Position numbers and translations under genes: made by a program
NCBI GenBank assembly: GCA_964016885.1
Contig: OZ024743.1
Coordinates: 18,640,872 to 18,704,871 of the forward strand
Length of the DNA stretch: 64,000 nt
Direction: 5' to 3'
Source of the DNA: Eledone cirrhosa
Lineage: Eukaryota; Mollusca; Cephalopoda; Octopoda; Eledonidae
Shown: positions 62,801 to 64,000 of the stretch, piece by piece
Layout of the letters: each line of letters starts with the position of its first letter
How positions within the stretch are numbered: the stretch's first letter is position 1
The notes under the pieces: generated by a model
Told to the model about the DNA's origin: nothing
Databases searched by the model: none
The model's input: the letters and a program-made list of their open reading frames with translations, nothing else

Positions 62801-64000
62801 CACGCATCGCTATTTCCATTCCACTGAATTATTTTTTTAATAAGTTTCCAGTGTCCTCGCTATGCCTGGAGACCTATACGGAAAAATACTTTCCTGATGA
62901 CGGAATGATTTTCTTTGTTTCTTCGGAAAATATATTTACTCCATTCCAGAAACTAATTAGTTGGAAGTGATTTTTAAGGAAGTAAGTTAATTTTATAATT
63001 TTCTTATTTTACGTCTCTCATATTATTGTTCTGCAACCCCATGCATTGAACCACATTGTTAATAAGACAAAACCTATATATTTGCTAGCATTGATATGCA
63101 TCTGTGTGTATATAAATGTTACTAGATATAAATTCCTTATAATTATCTCCAATTCATTTGTCGAGCAATATTTGGCCATGACTGCTAATATGGTAGTAAG
63201 CTGGCCGCTGTCTTAATAACCACTAGCTTTCCACTGATTGACCTCGATGTTACGTGATTGATTCTTTTTCTGAATTTGCCGCGGACGTAGCTGCAGTGAT
63301 TTTCTCAATGGCTTGGAATCCAGTCCAGGCATCGCTATTTCCATTCCACTGAATTATTTTTTTAATAAGTTTCCAGTGTCCTCGCTATGCCTTGAGACCT
63401 ATACGGAAAAAGACTTTCCTGATGACGGAATGATTTTCGATATGTTTCTTCGGAAAATATATTTACTCCATTCCAGAAACTAATTAGTTGGAAGTGATTT
63501 TTCAGTAAGTAAGTTAATTTTATAATTTTCTTATTTTACGTCTCTCATACTATTGTTCTGCAACCCCATGCATTGAACCACATTGTTAATAAGACAAAAC
63601 CTATATATTTGCTAGCATTGATATGCATCTGTGTGTATATACATGTTGCTACATATAAATTCCTTATAATTATCTCCAATTCATTTGTCGAGCAATATTT
63701 GGCCATGACTGCTACTATGGTAGTAAGCTGGCCGCTGTCTTAATAACCACTCGCTTTCCGCTGATTGACCTCGATGTCACATGATTGATTCTTTTTGAAT
63801 TTGCCGCGGACGTAGAGACAGTGATTCTCTCAATGGCTTGGAATCCAGTCCAGGCATCGCTATTTCCATTCCACTGAATTATTTTTTTAATAAGTTTCCA
63901 GTGTCCTCGCTATGCCTGGAGACCTATACGGGAAAAGACTTTCCTGATGACGGAAAGATTTTCTATATGTTTCTTCGGAAAATATATTTACTCCAATCCA
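59839..64000 (+). repeat. Macro-duplication, distal part (copy of 28366-32527)
   Basis: Monomers at 59839, 60362 (521 bp), 60883, 61406, 61931, 62456, 62979 and 63506 match 28366 to 32033 at a constant offset of 31,473. From 60362 to the end I count about six substitutions in 3.6 kb, for example CACTAGC at 63223 and TAAATAAG at 61931. Against the 33,565 offset upstream, the change of 2,092 bp shows that only one tetramer is present here where the proximal section has two. Confidence 0.9.
63506..64000 (+). repeat. Partial satellite monomer at window end
   Basis: The last copy is cut by the window edge after 495 bases, inside the CTCCAATCCA segment. It matches the monomer at 32033-32557 in rare variants (TATATACATG, CTTTCCGCTG, GATTCTCTC), differing at two sites I can see (TTCTGC against TTCAGC and CGGGAAAAG against CGGGCAAAG). 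The array clearly continues beyond the window. Confidence 0.95.

Larger units (their letters stand above)
1..64000 (+). repeat. Satellite DNA array, ~525-bp monomer, 121 full copies plus one partial
   Basis: Seen: the block GTAAGTAAGTTAATTTTAT (or its GAAG, TTAG or shortened variant) recurs every 521-527 bp from base 1 to the end, always on the + strand, and all intervening sequence aligns between copies. Counting from that block gives 121 complete monomers and a final partial one. No monomer is inverted and no foreign insertion occurs. Adjacent copies differ by a few percent, while some distant copies are nearly identical. Known: this is the pattern of a homogenised eukaryotic satellite evolving by unequal exchange and conversion. 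Inferred: a heterochromatic locus such as a centromere, pericentromere or sex-chromosome block. The species and chromosomal site cannot be told from the window. No real gene is present anywhere in it. Confidence 0.98.

Noticed and set aside
1..64000. CRISPR array
   Set aside because: The repeat unit is about 525 bp with no separate spacers; every base belongs to the repeat.
1..64000. Tandem LTRs or a dispersed transposon
   Set aside because: No internal coding region, no target-site duplications, no TG...CA ends at the repeat borders and no insertion into other sequence; the pattern is purely tandem.
1..64000. rDNA intergenic spacer repeats
   Set aside because: No rRNA gene sequence appears in 64 kb, which is longer than most spacers, and there is no promoter-like block at regular larger spacing.

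Overview
The whole 64 kb window is one uninterrupted tandem satellite array. A monomer of about 525 bp is repeated head to tail from the first base to the last: 121 complete copies and a 495-bp partial copy, all on the + strand when phased on the conserved GTAAGTAAGTTAATTTTAT block. I found no protein-coding gene, rRNA, tRNA, CRISPR array, transposon or unique flanking DNA, so both ends of the array lie outside the window. The open frames of 60-74 codons are the same satellite stretch read again and again. Most begin at TTG or GTG, and their length depends on 1-4 bp indels between monomers.

Monomer: lengths run from 521 to 527 bp. GC is about 35% (185 of 526 in the first copy), with an AT-rich first third (about 27% GC) and a GC-richer middle (about 46% at 181-360). 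The first copy has 13 CpGs, close to expectation, which argues against long-term heavy CpG methylation decay. Neighbouring monomers differ by a few percent (about 15 differences between copies 1 and 2). This is typical of a young, homogenising eukaryotic satellite, centromeric, pericentromeric or otherwise heterochromatic. The sequence alone does not identify the species.

Layout: shared private variants show nested, in-register duplications of whole numbers of monomers. 0-10 kb: a nonamer duplication (offset 4,735) with 1,052-bp dimers inside. About 9.1-19.6 kb: a fresh 5,256-bp decamer tandem duplication whose junction is a chimeric monomer at 14198-14722. 19.5-26 kb: mixed units with 1,050-bp dimers. 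26.3-30.5 kb: a doubled 2,092-bp tetramer marked by 521-bp monomers. 32.6-35.7 kb: divergent units. 35.7-39.9 kb: a 2,099-bp tetramer duplication. 39.4-42.5 kb: a 1,573-bp trimer duplication. 42.5-45.1 kb: an older, more diverged 2,094-bp repeat. From about 45.6 kb to the end the array repeats its own 15.1-32.5 kb section at offsets of 29.9-34.6 kb, with extra or missing monomer groups (a 3,148-bp hexamer and a 3,673-bp heptamer duplication inside). The last 3.6 kb differ from 28889-32527 at only about six sites.

The notable feature is therefore the array's multi-scale amplification history, readable from chimeric junction monomers, rather than any gene system. Each monomer also carries conserved short motifs (a TCACGTGA palindrome, a GGCC-flanked dyad, a TATA-like box and splice-like sites). 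Their function is unproven.
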